The position numbers were made by a program, and so were the translations under genes. Of a stretch of 64,000 nucleotides of DNA, positions 22,701 to 34,380 are shown one piece after another. Under the pieces are notes generated by a model. It was not told where the DNA came from. It made no database searches and saw only the letters and a program-made list of their open reading frames with translations. The stretch's first letter is position 1. Each line of letters opens with the position of its first letter. The stretch spans positions 49,978,041 through 50,042,040 of the forward strand of contig OY747714.1 of the NCBI GenBank assembly GCA_963556495.2. Reading direction: 5' to 3'. The DNA is from Valencia hispanica (lineage: Eukaryota; Chordata; Actinopteri; Cyprinodontiformes; Valenciidae).

Positions 22701-25700
22701 AAGAAGATTTAAACATGTATGAAGCCGATTTCATTATCTTTACAACCATTTCGATCAGTTTACTCCACACCGAATAACTGTATCTTGATTTAAGCATTTT
22801 ATTTCTCTGGTTTTTATGAGATAATTTTACTTCAATAAAATGAGAATTTTAAGGCTTTTATGACTTTAGCAGAAGTGTCAATAAATGTGTTTTACTTATA
22901 AGTACTGTTGTTTTTCTGTGTGTATACAGTAGGCTCTTTGTGTCGCTCCTATACTGTTGCTTTACTCATCATTGTACCCAAGACAAGAATCAGACACGCA
23001 CAAAATACTTCATCTATACATTTATAAAAATCTATTTTTATAATTAATTTTATTTTCTAGAAAATTGTTTGTTTTCAGAAAGACACCTTGTGTAAGTTTC
23101 TGTCTAATCTGTAATACTGAAAACAGAAAATGTGTAAAGCCTTTTATTTATTTATTTAATGTATTTTTTCTTTCTTGTATGTTCTTATTTATATTTCACA
23201 CACATCTGCACACACACTGAACATAGCTTGATTTTTTTATTATTATTTTTTTTTTACATAGCATGATGAGACCGTGGACACCCCCAAGGCGGAGCTTCTT
23301 ATCTTGAGCAGGCCATTGCGTCACTGACAGCCTGGAACAGGAACACGGAAGAGAACAGAGGCTGCACCGTCTGTGAATGGTCGAAATGAGCTCGTTCAGG
23401 GCCAAGGTCCCGCCTTCTGTGGATTATGATTGGGTACTGGTCCTAAATGTTGAGATGAATAAATGCATCACATTAGGGTTCGGCTCTGGTCCTCAAATAT
23501 TAGGATTAGAAAAGGAGTCAGGTTGTAAAGTTATGATTGGTAATAAATCTATCAGGCTAACCAATCAGAGGCGGGACCGTCGCCACCAGCATGTGGATCT
23601 CTAAGCGTAGATTCCGTGTTTTTTCCGACTTTTTCCCACATCAAAGACATGAATAGCGTTTGTCCTCAGACTCGCATCTCTGTCCGTGTAGGAGCAATTG
23701 AATATCTTAAAGTAGGCTCATTTTATCAGATGTGTGTGGAAGCGTATTTTGTTTATTAAAATAATAAAAAGCTGCTTTTCTGAAATAACAGCAAACTTTG
23801 GGTGAGTGAGTGGGGCCAGCAAAAACTGCCTATATGCGGGGCACACCCTGCAGGTCGCCAGTGTATAGCAGGGATGCGATGGAATGCCCCCCACCACTGT
23901 TAATCTTGTTAATTCAGAAAAAAACGAAGTAAATGCAAACCGTTTCTGTAGGCGTTCATTTGGTAGGTCGACCGCGTTTGTAACTGGATATTTTAACTCT
24001 ACTGCGGAACGTCGAGGAGGACGATATTTGACATTAACCTATTGAGATCGCTGCCATTATTTTCTGTTAAGTTGTACTATAAACAAAAGTTGTTGTTTTT
24101 TTCTAATAAGTCATAAAAAATGTTCCCGATCTCATTTGAGCCTTTTAAAGCTGCGCGTCACACAAAGAACGGTCCGACCTCAGCCAATCAGGCTTGTTTT
24201 TCTCCAGAAGTTATTGACTGTTGTCGTTTCCGCGTCTGCAGCAGGTGAGTTTGTGTGACTGTGAACGAAGAGTTTCTTCTTTTTCTTTCTGCTCTGATTA
24301 GAAACATTCGACCAGAGACAGAACCTACCGGATGAAACCCGGTGGCGCGACAGTTTTGGTTCAACCCAGGTTTTCCATAATTTAACCCAAAAATCACATT
24401 GGATCAATCGTTCACATGGACCGCGACAGCCCATTGGCTGATTTCCTTGAAGGACACGGAGCTGATCCAATGAGATCTCTAAGCTGCTGTCGTCGGCCGG
24501 CCCCTCCCCGTTGGCCAAGCTGATCCAGTTCTGCCGATCGAGTTCATCAGGTTATAGAGGAGTGACGGGAAAATGGAAAACAACAAAAGAGCTAGGAGGA
24601 CGCAGAAAAAAGCTGTGAGGGAAAAAAAGAGTAAAACTTCTGTCAGTGAACGCAGCAGCATTATGTAGCAAACTCACTGATATTGGCAGAAAGCAACAGA
24701 GAAGAGGAATGAAGTGAAACTATTTAAGAGGAGGAGGTGACGTATGATTCAGGGTCCGACTGAGGAAGAAGGCACATTAGCTACAGGTATCTGCCATCAC
24801 CTACAGCGCTCCAGATGTTTGCAACGTCTACATGAATAAATGAAAAATATTTAATGTGACAATGCATTTTTTTCATTCCTGAATGTCGTTTTGACAAAGT
24901 TAGCTTTGATTTCATAATAGTGTTCATGTGACAGTCGGGGTCAGATGGGCTGCTGCTTGAGCATGTGGGTGTTTTAACACTCACACATTTCCCAGTGAGA
25001 GATTTAAATGGCCTCACTTTTCTAGTGGATTTAATTCAAAAGAAGAAGAAAAAGCAGAAATCATCTCCAGAGTTTTCCGCTGCTTGTAACAGCCCGTTAG
25101 GAAAGCCGTAAAAAAAAAAACGACGTTTCCTCTGGTCATTGAACGCCGCTTTTGATGTGACATAGCTGCGCCCTGAACGCGTTTCCGCATATGACAGATT
25201 AAAACCCAGTTTGGTTTGTTTTTGCAACGCTTGTTCAATTTCCTGGCGGAGTAAAAAACGATGCTTGTGTCTTGATTATGGAGGCCCCTCCTCAACCTTC
25301 TTTTTTCTGCCACTCACTTCAGATTTCAATCGTTCAGACAATAACGTGAAGTTCTTCTTAGATTAGTAAAAATACTTAAATACTACTGAGTCGTTGTATG
25401 AACTCAATAAATGATTACTCTGAGAAATATTGTTTTATGACATGCTAAAAGATGCTTTCCCAACACATTCTCTGACTTCTGGTTAAGAGCCGCTTCCTGT
25501 TGTATCCATCAGTGGTTCTGCTGTGGCGACACGTCTGATAGATTTAGAGACTTTTCAATGAGTGCTTAAAGGTATTCCTCTGTCATACTTACTCAGAACA
25601 CAACCTTTCGACTTTCTCACTGTTATTTCAGACAGTTCTGCCTACATCCAGTGGCACAGATGAGTCAGCCGAAAAAGCTGCGTTCACTTCCTCTTTTTTA

Positions 25701-27291
25701 TTTTATTTTTTTGAGCGATTGAAGTCTGAACCGTGATGGAGAAAACCTTTAGGAGGATCCTGCATAATCTAGATACCGACGCCGTTTTTACAACACCATA
25801 GCGGCTAAGCACCGACATGAACAGTTGGTCATTCAGTCTTTAGTTGCGTTCAGTGCGCGAATGCTTCACGTAAAAAGTGGAGTTCAATGACCGGAGGAAA
25901 CGCGTATTTCGCGGCACTCCAAATGGGAGGCTTGTTTTGCTTCATGTGCCGCTCTTGTTGAAATATATTGTCTATATGCTGATGCACTCAGGCTTTAGGC
26001 AACATCCTTATAGGTTTTTTCTTGTTTCTTCACGAGCCAACAGTTGGTGAATACTGAAAATAAAGTTGATAATTTGTTTGGAAGAAAAAGAAACAACAAA
26101 AATCATCTCTTTCCCTGGAAACCTCCATCATTCTTCATCATGCTGCTCCCTCAATCTTTCAAAATACTTTGGCATGTTCATCTGGTATGGTATATACTGA
26201 AAGATGTATTTGTACAACAGCAAAAACAAGGTCACTTTACATTTTCGATCACAACCAATTCTAACAGCTGCATTATGAAGCCAAGTTCATTTAAATTAGT
26301 TTTAAAATACCCAAAATGTCACTTTCCTTTCACTAAACGTAAGCAGTGAACAGATATCGACTTCTACTCACAATCTCTTAACTATGAAATTCTCTGAACT
26401 GACTCGTTTATAATTATTAACCAGAAGAAAAAATATGGTTTTTATACTTAAAGCTGCCACTTTGATTAGGAGCTCTTTATTTTACATGGATATAATGTCT
26501 TACTACAAACATTTGGAACAGCTACATTTAATGTCCAGAATGATTTATTCTCATCTCTCCCTCATGATTCATGAGCTGCATACCTGTTAAACCTCTGTGC
26601 TCTGTTCTCTCTTGCAGGTCAGAACATCACCGCTACAATCGGACAGGATGTTGCTCTACCATGTAACGCCGAGGACTACATGCCTTTTGAGGTTGTGGAG
26701 TGGAGCAGATCTGGCACAGACACAAAATATGTTCTCATTTTCGACAAACAAAACCCGACTCTGAAAGTCCCAGAACAAAGCTATGAGGGTCGAGTAGAGC
26801 TGAAGAACATGCAGACTGGAGACGTGTCTCTGGTTCTGAAGAATGTGATCGCTGAGGACAGTGGAATATATGAATGTTATGTTGTTAGAGACACAAACCG
26901 GAGGAAGAGAGACATTAAACCCGTCTGCACCTTCTACCTGGATGTAGCTCCTCCTCCTTGTTCAGGTGAGTCTGTTTGTCTCTGGGTCAGAATCATCCAG
27001 CAGGTTCCTGGTTTTGGATGTTAGAGAAAAACATTTCCAATCAGATGTTAATGATGTGTCTGTAGAAAACAGCTGATCAGTAGATGATGATCTCCAGTCT
27101 TCTCCTGTCTGATAGATCAGACTAACACCTGGTTCTGTTCTGCAGGTCGTGGACACATTCTGGTGCTGGTGGTCTTTGCTCTGGTGGTCTCTTCTCTGGT
27201 GGTCTTTACTACTCTGGTGTTTATCTGGAAGAAAAGGAATGTCCAACATGATGAAGCTAAAAAGAAACTTCTGGTCACCCAGAGTAACTAA
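19760..27291 (+). CDS. V-set immunoglobulin receptor, unit 3 (intact, three exons)
   Basis: The model is join(19760..19817,26618..26965,27146..27291), 183 residues, all junctions phase 1 with GT-AG. The leader begins [13 protein letters not shown] and ends SAE. The V-set domain shows ALPCN, VVEWSR and the signature [10 protein letters not shown]. The membrane exon reads [15 protein letters not shown], ends in a basic stop-transfer KKRN and a tail finishing VTQSN. The sequon NIT lies near the N-terminus. The motif RRKR (26899-26910) lies just after the second cysteine. It is the only V-set gene on the plus strand and lies head-to-head with unit 2. A polyadenylation signal aataaa follows at 27924-27929. 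The long first intron is the weakest point of the model. The tail has no tyrosine, so signalling would need a partner. Confidence 0.8.
19818..20480. repeat. Tandem duplication copy A (start of intron 1)
   Basis: 20145-20370 matches 24415-24640: 'cccattgg', 'gagctgatccaatga', 'gggaaaatggaaaac' or its near match, and the purine-rich end are shared in order. The duplicate lies 4.3 kb downstream in the same intron. Confidence 0.7.
20481..21625. other. Intron 1 of unit 3, no feature seen
   Basis: I see no exon or clear repeat boundary. There is a local 'gcgcaactgcgcaactgcgcac' style direct repeat near 20738-20757. Confidence 0.35.
21626..21928. repeat. (GT)n microsatellite with regular CACGTG sites
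   Basis: About 300 bp of alternating purine-pyrimidine, mostly gt, interrupted at 10-20 bp steps by gcacgtg. I count about 14 CACGTG hexamers. Long open frames on both strands here are only the repeat read through and are not genes. Confidence 0.95.
21929..23209. other. Intron 1 of unit 3, partly duplicated sequence
   Basis: 'gccactttga' with 'ctctttatt' and 'acatggatat' at about 22151-22185 recurs at 26455-26490, and 22790-23160 weakly matches 18780-19560. These mark the borders of a tandem duplication inside the intron. No coding sequence was seen. Confidence 0.45.
23210..24680 (+). pseudogene. Tandem copy B of unit 3 promoter and leader exon, interrupted
   Basis: The promoter-like part (23260-23640) and a leader start (ATG at 23649, MNSVCPQTR) are followed by about 550 bp of unrelated sequence. 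Then the second half of a leader exon appears (ending gcgtctgcagcag at 24244) with a good donor gtgagt at 24245. The intron-side sequence to 24680 matches copy A. The leader is therefore split and cannot encode a normal signal peptide unless another exon is used. Confidence 0.6.
24681..26617. other. Intron 1 of unit 3, right part
   Basis: No exon seen. 26520-26580 resembles the sequence just upstream of the V exon in the minus-strand units ('catgattcatgagctgc' here, 'gcagctcatgaatta' reversed at 63118), so it is ancestral intron. Confidence 0.4.
26618..26965 (+). CDS. Unit 3 V-set exon
   Basis: Acceptor cttgcag (26611-26617) and donor gtgagt (26966), 116 codons, phase 1. It encodes one V-set domain. 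Compared with units 1 and 6, the stretch from the E strand to the F strand ([20 protein letters not shown]) is almost invariant, while the C'-C'' region ([16 protein letters not shown]) differs. Confidence 0.88.
27146..27291 (+). CDS. Unit 3 transmembrane / tail exon
   Basis: Acceptor ctgcag at 27140-27145. The coding DNA has imperfect ctggtggtc units within the helix, hinting that the 15-bp periodicity expanded in unit 1 is ancestral. The frame ends at taa 27289-27291. A decayed acceptor-like echo (ggttctgttctgctag) occurs just downstream at 27296. Confidence 0.8.
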
Positions 27292-27995
27292 CAGTTGGTT
27301 CTGTTCTGCTAGTAGAGGACACCATGAACTCGCTACAACTCGCCCCATATTTGGGAGCTTATTTCTGTTCCCTCCCAGCCATGATCAGGAGGATTCCATC
27401 AGGAAAGCTGTACCAGCGTAGAACATCTGCCAACTCTGTGTGCTCTCAGCCATGAAGTGGGAAAAGCTGCTGTGCTGTGGAAACCCAGTGGATGGAGGTG
27501 TTCAAAGGACAACAGCAGCTGTCTCCAAATGTCAGCTATTCTCAGGCTAAAAGAGAAAATGTGATCTAAAAAGTTCATATAAAGCAGGAGATCCTGAATT
27601 GTTCGAATTTAGATAAAAACAATTGACTGGTTGTTGGAGCCATTTGGTGGTGTTTTTTGGGGTGTGTCAGGACCTCCCTCCTTTGGTGAATCTCAGTAAA
27701 CAGGTTTGCCTTTTGGGGTCATCAGGGGAGCTGGCTCCCTGGGAAGAGGTTTTGCACCCCAGTCCTTCCCTCCCCATCCTTAGATGTCTCCACCCGCCTG
27801 CTCCATCAATCCAACTCTCATGTAGATCCAGAGGGGGAGCTGTACAATCAGCTTCACCTCTGAGATGAATGGTCGTGCTGGAACTAACTTTCAGGCCGTT
27901 GTGGATTTTTTTTAAAGAATATTAATAAAGCGATGAGAAAACAGATGAGAAAATCTGAGGGTTTTATTACTGGTTAACTAGGAGAAACAGCATCA
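27292..27995 (+). other. 3' UTR and downstream flank of unit 3
   Basis: Non-coding by comparison. A polyadenylation signal (aataaa, 27924-27929) gives a 3' UTR of about 650 bases. Confidence 0.5.
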
Positions 27996-29085
27996 ATCAG
28001 CAATTAAAGTTTAATTCAGTTTATATAGGGTCAATTCACAACACGTCATATAAAGGCATTTTACAAGAACAGTAATTTCAATACAATCATCCATACATTC
28101 CAATTAATCCCTCAGTTCATTATTCTACTCAGTTTAAACATTTCTATCTAAGGAATCCCAGCAGATTTCATGGAGTCACTGACTTGCAGTATTCACTCCT
28201 AAAGGAACATGTAGGGACAGCAGACAGTCGCCTGCATTGTGTCGTTGACTTCACAGCAATCCCTCATACTGATCAAGCATGTAGTGAGAGTAGAGAAAAA
28301 AAAACTCCCTTTTAACAGGAAGAAACCTCCAGCAGAACCAGAACCAGGCTCAGTACCAGCAGCCATCTGCCCGTCTGGGGGTTTGAGAAGACAGAGCAGA
28401 GACACAGAAGGAACAGAAGATCTGATATAAGAGAACTTTCTATGTTACAGAAAGTAAAAAGTTGATAACAGGACACAGTGGATGTTCAGTTACTGGGAGG
28501 ATCATCCCAGTCGATGCCCCCCGTCCAACAGGGCATTGCAGCCAAGCAGGATACCAGACCAGGTATATCTTCTATGGAGAGAAAAACACTGAGAGAAAAC
28601 AAAGTTAACAGTCGAAATAGCAGAATGTACTGTAATACAACTGGAGAGTCGTAGGAGAAAAGGAAGTAGCAGAGTGAAGAAAAGTGGTATGTCTGTCCTC
28701 CAGCAGTCTAAGTCTATAGCAGCATAACTACAGAGATAGCTCAGGATGACCTTAGCCACTCTAACTATAAGCTTTATCAAAAAGGAAAGTTTTAAGCCTG
28801 GCCTTAAAAGTAAACAGAGTGTCTGCCTCACGGACTAAAGCTGGGAGCTGGTTCCACAGGAGAGGAGCCTGATAACTAAAAGATCTGCAGGTGTCCTGCC
28901 TAGGACACCCCCTGGCGTGTGGCAGTCTGCGTGCCTCCACCCTGGAATGAAGAGGACCACCTATTGGGTCCAGCGTCTGGTTGCCTTTGTGGGGTATTGG
29001 TGCCTGGACCAGGTAGAATGTGTATTGGAAGTATGGGTAGATGTCTAGTGTCCACAGTGCCAGTGCTCTGCCTACAAGCATCATA
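27996..29085 (-). mobile_element. Rex/L2-like LINE, 3' end with ORF remnant
   Basis: The minus strand at 28761-29084 encodes the C-terminal LINE sequence SFSYQAPLLWNQLPALVR followed by LFTFKARLKTFLFDKAYS, a pattern typical of Rex1/L2-type reverse-transcriptase ends. 28000-28420 ('aactcccttttaacagg', 'gaaacctccagcagaacc') is the matching 3' UTR. 5'-truncated copy. Confidence 0.7.
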
Positions 29086-29528
29086 GAAAATCCATAGGAA
29101 CTGCCCAGAGGGTCACAAACAAATCAGCCTCTTGAAAAATCATCATAACAATGACACATTCAAAATAAAATGTGTAAAGGATTAAAATAGATACCAAAAA
29201 GAAAAGTAACATTTCTTTGTGAAAGAGATTTATCTCCACCAGTCTCGCATGGTGACCACCTCCCAGTGGTCTGTTTGATTCAGCCTCCATCTCTAGTTTG
29301 GCAGACATCTGTGTTAAGACATGACAATGAAAAGGCAAGCAGAGTTGGAATGGAAAATAGAAAAAGACTATGATAATCGTACATTTCTTGCACTCTCTCT
29401 CCTTCTCAGGCACTCAAGTACACAAACATTAGGCCAGCCTAAAGTGTTAAACCCATACCACAGATCATAGAGCATTGCTCGTGATACAGACATACCTCCC
29501 CCTCAGGAAGCAATCTTTCATTAATCCT
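29086..29528. other. Unassigned stretch
   Basis: A 110-codon frame on the minus strand has no recognisable motif; I give it no weight. Confidence 0.3.
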
Positions 29529-29815
29529 TCAGGAGGTAGGAGCTCGTCCTGTAGTCAGGGGGTTTCCGGTTTGAAACCCCACTCCGTTCATCTCGGTTGT
29601 GTCCTTGGGCAAGACATTTCACAGGCCTTGCCTGCTGTTGGTAATCAGAGGGCCGGTGAGACCATTGGTTGGGCAGCCTCGCTTCTGTCAGTGTGCCCCA
29701 GGGCAGCTGTGGCTACAACGTAGCTTGCAATCACCAGTGTGTGAATGACTGAATGTAGTGTAAAGTGCTTTGGGATCCTCAGGACTAGACAAACCGCTAT
29801 ACAAGTACAGACTAT
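29529..29815 (+). repeat. SINE
   Basis: Body 'tgtccttgggcaagacatt', 'gtgtgaatgactgaatg', 'aaagtgctttggg' and end 'cgctatacaagtacagac' are the hallmarks of a common fish SINE. Copies in the opposite orientation lie at 30776-31015 and 35010-35285. Confidence 0.75.
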
Positions 29816-29949
29816 TTAGCATTTACGTAAGGTCCGAAGATGCTGCCCAACAGTTGGAGGACTGCTTTGAGAGTACCAACTGGGGATTCTTTAAACATCA
29901 AGACCTGGAGACCTACAGTACATCAGTAATGCAACGTCAATGTCAAGTT

Positions 29950-30490
29950 CATTGATATGACGCATTTACAACAGCAAATGCTGACCAAAGTGCTTCACTC
30001 AGTAGGGAAAACAGTTTAAAGAAACAACAATAAACCGAAACTACAGATAAATACAAAATATAAAACAGTGTGACAAAGTACTTAGTGTACTCTTAGTTAA
30101 AACCCAGCTCACAAAAATAGGTCTAGATAGGTAGAAGCATCTTAAAATTACTCAAAGTCTGAGCAGCCCCACTGTTGGCAGGAAGACTGTTCCATAGCCT
30201 AGGGCCTGCTACTGACCAGGCCCTATCTCCCTGAGACTTCAGCTTTGTTCTAGGGATCACAAGATGGTTTGATTGCTAGATCTCATGGATCTAGAAGGGG
30301 CATGAAGTGTTAAAAGCTCAGATGAATAAGGTGGAGCGAGATCATTCAAGGACTTAAAAACAAACAATAGCTTAAACTGGATCCTATAAAAATGCATTAC
30401 CGTGCATTTTTTATGGACACAGTTACCCAAGAGAAAAGCATTAGAATTCATGCTAATAGAAAAACCCTGGATGACGAGGGAGGCCAAACA
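29950..30490 (-). mobile_element. LINE fragment (Rex/L2-like)
   Basis: The minus strand encodes LLFVFKSLNDLAPPYSSELL followed by HAPSRSMRSSNQ, a characteristic C-terminal stretch of fish L2/Rex-type reverse transcriptases. The 3' UTR side has 'aacagtgtgacaaag'. Truncated. Confidence 0.65.
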
Positions 30491-30775
30491 TCATTAAAAG
30501 TCAGAAATCTGAGAATGAATTATCCTACAGGAACAGTCACAGGGATAATCACACTAACGCTTATTTATATAGCGCCTTTCTCAGTCCAGAGAGTGACCAA
30601 ATCGCTTCACATTACAAAAACATACAATCCTTACATTAAACAATACAGTCACAGTATATTTATTAATCTCCAGGTTTTCAAAAATTGTTCAGTTGGTGTT
30701 ATTAAAGCAGTCATGCAAATTTTAAAAACAAATCAAAGTCCTTATGAACTGCCCCAGTCTGGAACACACAATTAA
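30491..30775. other. Repeat-like stretch, unclassified
   Basis: 'cacactaacgcttatttatatagcgcc' style sequence (in shorter blocks) and 'gaccaaatcgcttcac' look like another LINE 3' UTR. No gene seen. Confidence 0.35.
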
Positions 30776-31015
30776 ATAGTAAATGGCCTGTACTTGTAAA
30801 GCACTTTATGTTGTCCTGAGGACCCAAAGCACTTTTCTGGCTATAGCCACAGCTGGCCTGGGGCACACTGAAAGAGGTGAGGCTGCTGTACACTGGCTCC
30901 ACCCTCAACTACCACAATAGGTTAGAAGGGTGAAGTGTCTTGTCTAAAGACACAATGAATGAGGCCGACAGAGTGAGGGCTCGGACCAGCAACCCTCCAG
31001 TTACACGACAACCTT
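30776..31015 (-). repeat. SINE, reverse orientation
   Basis: 'atggcctgtacttgtaaagc' at the start is the reverse of the 3' end seen at 29800, and 'cagcaaccctccagttac' is the reversed B-box region. Confidence 0.75.
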
Positions 31016-31613
31016 TTATTTCCTGTGCGACTGTCGCCCATAGAAGTCAAGTTTCTTCACACAGCAGTTTTGAGTATAGTAATTTTCCAACATCTGTAGC
31101 TTCAACTCAACCATTTCTTTGACCAAAGATCTGGTATTGGTCAGAAGTAATCTTGGCAGAGCTGGTCTGAGTGGCTGCTTCCTTAGCCTGGCTAGCAGGC
31201 CCACACTCGCTTCCGTCTCGCTTCCTCTACCACCTGTGCAGTGGAAACTTGAAACACAGACACAGGAAATAGCACAAATGTTTTGATACATATATTGTGT
31301 GAGTACACTCTACAGTCAGGCATAATAAACATTGAAATATTGATGGGTCCAATTTAGAAGTGGAGAATGACAGGTGCCATCTTGCATTGCTGTGGTTAGC
31401 CACAATTCGGTCAAGCAAAGGAAAAATCACCTTGAGCAAACAATTCCACAGAAAACCACAGCCGAACAGGAACTGATTAGATGCCTGTATCTGAAACCAG
31501 CGCCCTGTGGGTGGAGAATATTTATGTTCCTGCAGCCCCTCAGCCTCAGAGGAAGAGGAAGAGGCGGGTTTTAATCAGTGTGAACATCTCCATCAGAACC
31601 TCTGAGAGACACA
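31016..31613. promoter_or_regulatory. 5' flank and putative promoter of the FcR-like gene
   Basis: The last 80 bases (from 'cctcagcctcagaggaagag') are almost identical to 49567-49645 before the pseudogene copy, so the promoter-proximal part was duplicated with the gene. I see no TATA box. Further upstream the sequence is unassigned. Confidence 0.4.
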
Positions 31614-33280
31614 ATGAAGGAAACATCTGTCAGCTTGCTGCTCCGTAAGTAGAGACTCTTTCTGTCCATCACTGGGTTTCTGCTGATAGCTGATGATGGA
31701 GGAGAAGCTGGGTTAGAACTCACTGAGGATGCTCTGTGGAAGCTCTACATGGAGTCTGCAGAGAACACATCAGAAATATAATAATAATGAGGATGATGGA
31801 ATAATAGAAACACACTGTGAGAGCTGTTTCCTTCTTTCTGGAACATTTTCAGGGATATTTTCACAGGAAATCGTCTTCATGTGAGAATTAATCAGAATTT
31901 TTTTCTTTTCAATGTAATTTTTCTTCTGTTTAGTTCTGATCTCAGTGCTGCACTGCTCAACAACCCAAGGTTGGTTTACTTCCTATTTTACACACATAAC
32001 ATACAGTGGTATTAACTCTCACAATAACCATGAGGTGTTCAATGGTTTGTACAGCAAACATTTTAGTTCCTCAAGATAGAAAAAAACTGTGTGTTAGTAA
32101 TTCTATACATGACTGTGGATCTTCTACAACATTGTTTCATTCCAGCAGCTGGTCTGACTGTGAGTCCCAGCAGATCTCAGTTCTTCATGAGAGAATCTGT
32201 GTCTCTGAGCTGTGAGGAGAACAACATCTCTGCTGGATGGACCCTGAGGAGGAACACAACCGAAGGAACCAGGACTCAGTGTGGAGATGGATGGGGGAAA
32301 CCTGTTGGTTCTACTTGTAGCATGAGGTACCTGTTCACATATGACAGTGGAGTTTACTGGTGTGAGTCCAGAGAGGGAGCAGTCTATAGTCGTACCAACA
32401 TCATCATCACTGGTAAGATCAGACTGTGGAGTTAGTGTTGATGAAGCTGATGTGGAAACGGATGAAATGCTGTAGTTTGTCTCTGTGTTGAGGTGGATCA
32501 GTGATCCTGCAGAGTCCTGTCCTCCCTGTGATGGAGGGAGATGACGTCACTCTGAGCTGTCAGACAAAGACCACTCCCTCCAACCTCCCAGCTACTGATT
32601 TCTATAAAGATGGCTCCCTCATCAGGACTGAGCCTGCAGGTCACATGACCCTCCACCAGGTGACCAGCTCTGATGAAGGCCTCTACAGGTGTAACATCAG
32701 GGGTCATGGAGAGTCTCCATCCAGCTGGATCTCTGTTCAAGGTCAGCAGCTTCTCTGGATGTGGATTTTGTTTTGAACATGATCAACATTATGACAACCC
32801 CCAACATTTACTCTCCACCTAGCTGGATATCTGTTACAGGTTGGGAGCGTTAGGGTTGTTGCAACACTAATATCATCCTGATCAAGTTTAATTCTCCTTT
32901 CTTGTAAATCAACAGCTCCAACCACTGCCGAGGCTCCACCCACATCTATGAGTCTGCCTGTATTTAAAGCAGTTGGAACCAGTCCAGACCCGACTCTTTC
33001 TTCATCCACCTCCAGTATTCGTCCACCTTTATTCACCTCCAGTATTGGTTTTCGTGTTTTTATCCACCTGGTCGTGTTTTGTCCTTATTTCATCTCCACC
33101 CTCCTTATGATGTCTTTATATCGACACAAAACACAGGTAACACTTTGAATATTCCACTAATCAGTTGATATATGCACCAATTACAATTTAATAAGGATGG
33201 TTGCTAACATTGTAAAATTCATTTTTAGTCTAATTCTGACCTGTTTAACCCTGCAGGAGATAATCTGTCAACTTGAATGA
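31614..33280 (+). CDS. Fc-receptor-like protein with two Ig domains
   Basis: The model is join(31614..31644,31934..31969,32146..32412,32493..32741,32916..33136,33257..33280), 275 residues. The leader is split over two exons ([10 protein letters not shown], then [11 protein letters not shown]), as in Fc receptors. Domain 1 has SLSCEE, an extra cysteine pair ([10 protein letters not shown] and TCSMRY) and DSGVYWCES. Domain 2 has TLSCQT and [10 protein letters not shown] Thr/Ser/Pro-rich stalk follows, then the membrane segment [20 protein letters not shown] and a basic YRHKTQ. All domain borders are phase 1. The last coding exon is weak; reading through the donor at 33137 would end four codons later. 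Either way the tail is very short and lacks an ITIM. This type binds immunoglobulin or other ligands in related genes; here that is unproven. The first exons recur in the pseudogene at 49646. Confidence 0.8.
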
Positions 33281-34380
33281 GTATGACTTTCTCCACCCTA
33301 GATGAATGAAGATTGGATGATTGGACTATGTCATCAATATCACCACAAAGCATCACCTCTGACTCATTGTATTCAGAGAGTTCTGCATTAACTTAGACGA
33401 GATTAGGAACTATTTTTTAAATCCAAACAAGTAGAGTGCCGATTAGACACCCTTGAGGAACTCTGTGTTTCAGTTGTCTTGAACTGATCAAAAACCCACT
33501 TTGACCCTCCCTGGAGGAGGAACTATCAGATCAAATACAATAAATCTAAGGGAAAACTTTAAAACTGCTTATTCTCCATTATCATGATTGAAGGTTAGCA
33601 GGATGTAGCATTGAAGAGGAACAAGAACTGGTTTCTTTATCAAAAGTGAAGTTCAGTGTTAGTCAAACAACACACTGTTACGACTTGCTTCTTCAAAAGG
33701 ACAGCAGTAGCTGGAATGAATATTTTATATGATGTTACTGTTTATTTACATATTTTCCTAATAAATTACTCAATGAAGTAATGTTCTGTGTCAACAGGTT
33801 TACCTGTGAAAAGACTATCAGCGCAGTGGTCTTCATATTTCCTGTCACTGGAGCAAACCTGCTGGTGAACGTAAACATGTTAAACTGCAGAGCTGATGGT
33901 ACTGAAAAATAAATTAAAGGTTTTGATATGTGCATTTTTGTGTATATATCATATAAAATCATATTAAATTTGGAGATCCGCCTCTTATTGAAATGATTCT
34001 AATTAGATAAATTTAAACAGCTGGCCTACTTGCAGCATGCAGTGAGTTCATCTCATTTGAACCACAGAAACCACCTGCTGCTGATTCCTGTGACATTTTA
34101 TCTGAAGCTGTTTACAGCCTGACTTCACCACAAATGAAGAAACGTTGGTGCATACTTGGGCTGTCAGAGTTTCCACCAGCGGTCACGTTTGCTTGAACAT
34201 AGCGTCACTGAATTGTCTGTTTTCATCTTTGTTCTAGTGGCCGTTCTCTTTCAGGAACACAGAGAAATCCAAGCTACATTTGGCTGTTATTCATTAAAAG
34301 CTAAAAACAAGACATGACTATAATTAGCATGTTCTTTTGAACTATTAACCGTGACAATAGCATTATCATCATGATTATCT
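33281..34380. other. 3' region of the FcR-like gene and flank
   Basis: No further exon is recognised. AATAAA-like signals occur at 33538-33545 and 33908-33913. Sequence beyond is unassigned. Confidence 0.35.

Noticed and set aside
29081..29413. Minus-strand frame of 110 codons
   Set aside because: No domain and not flanked by splice sites; surrounded by LINE and SINE debris.
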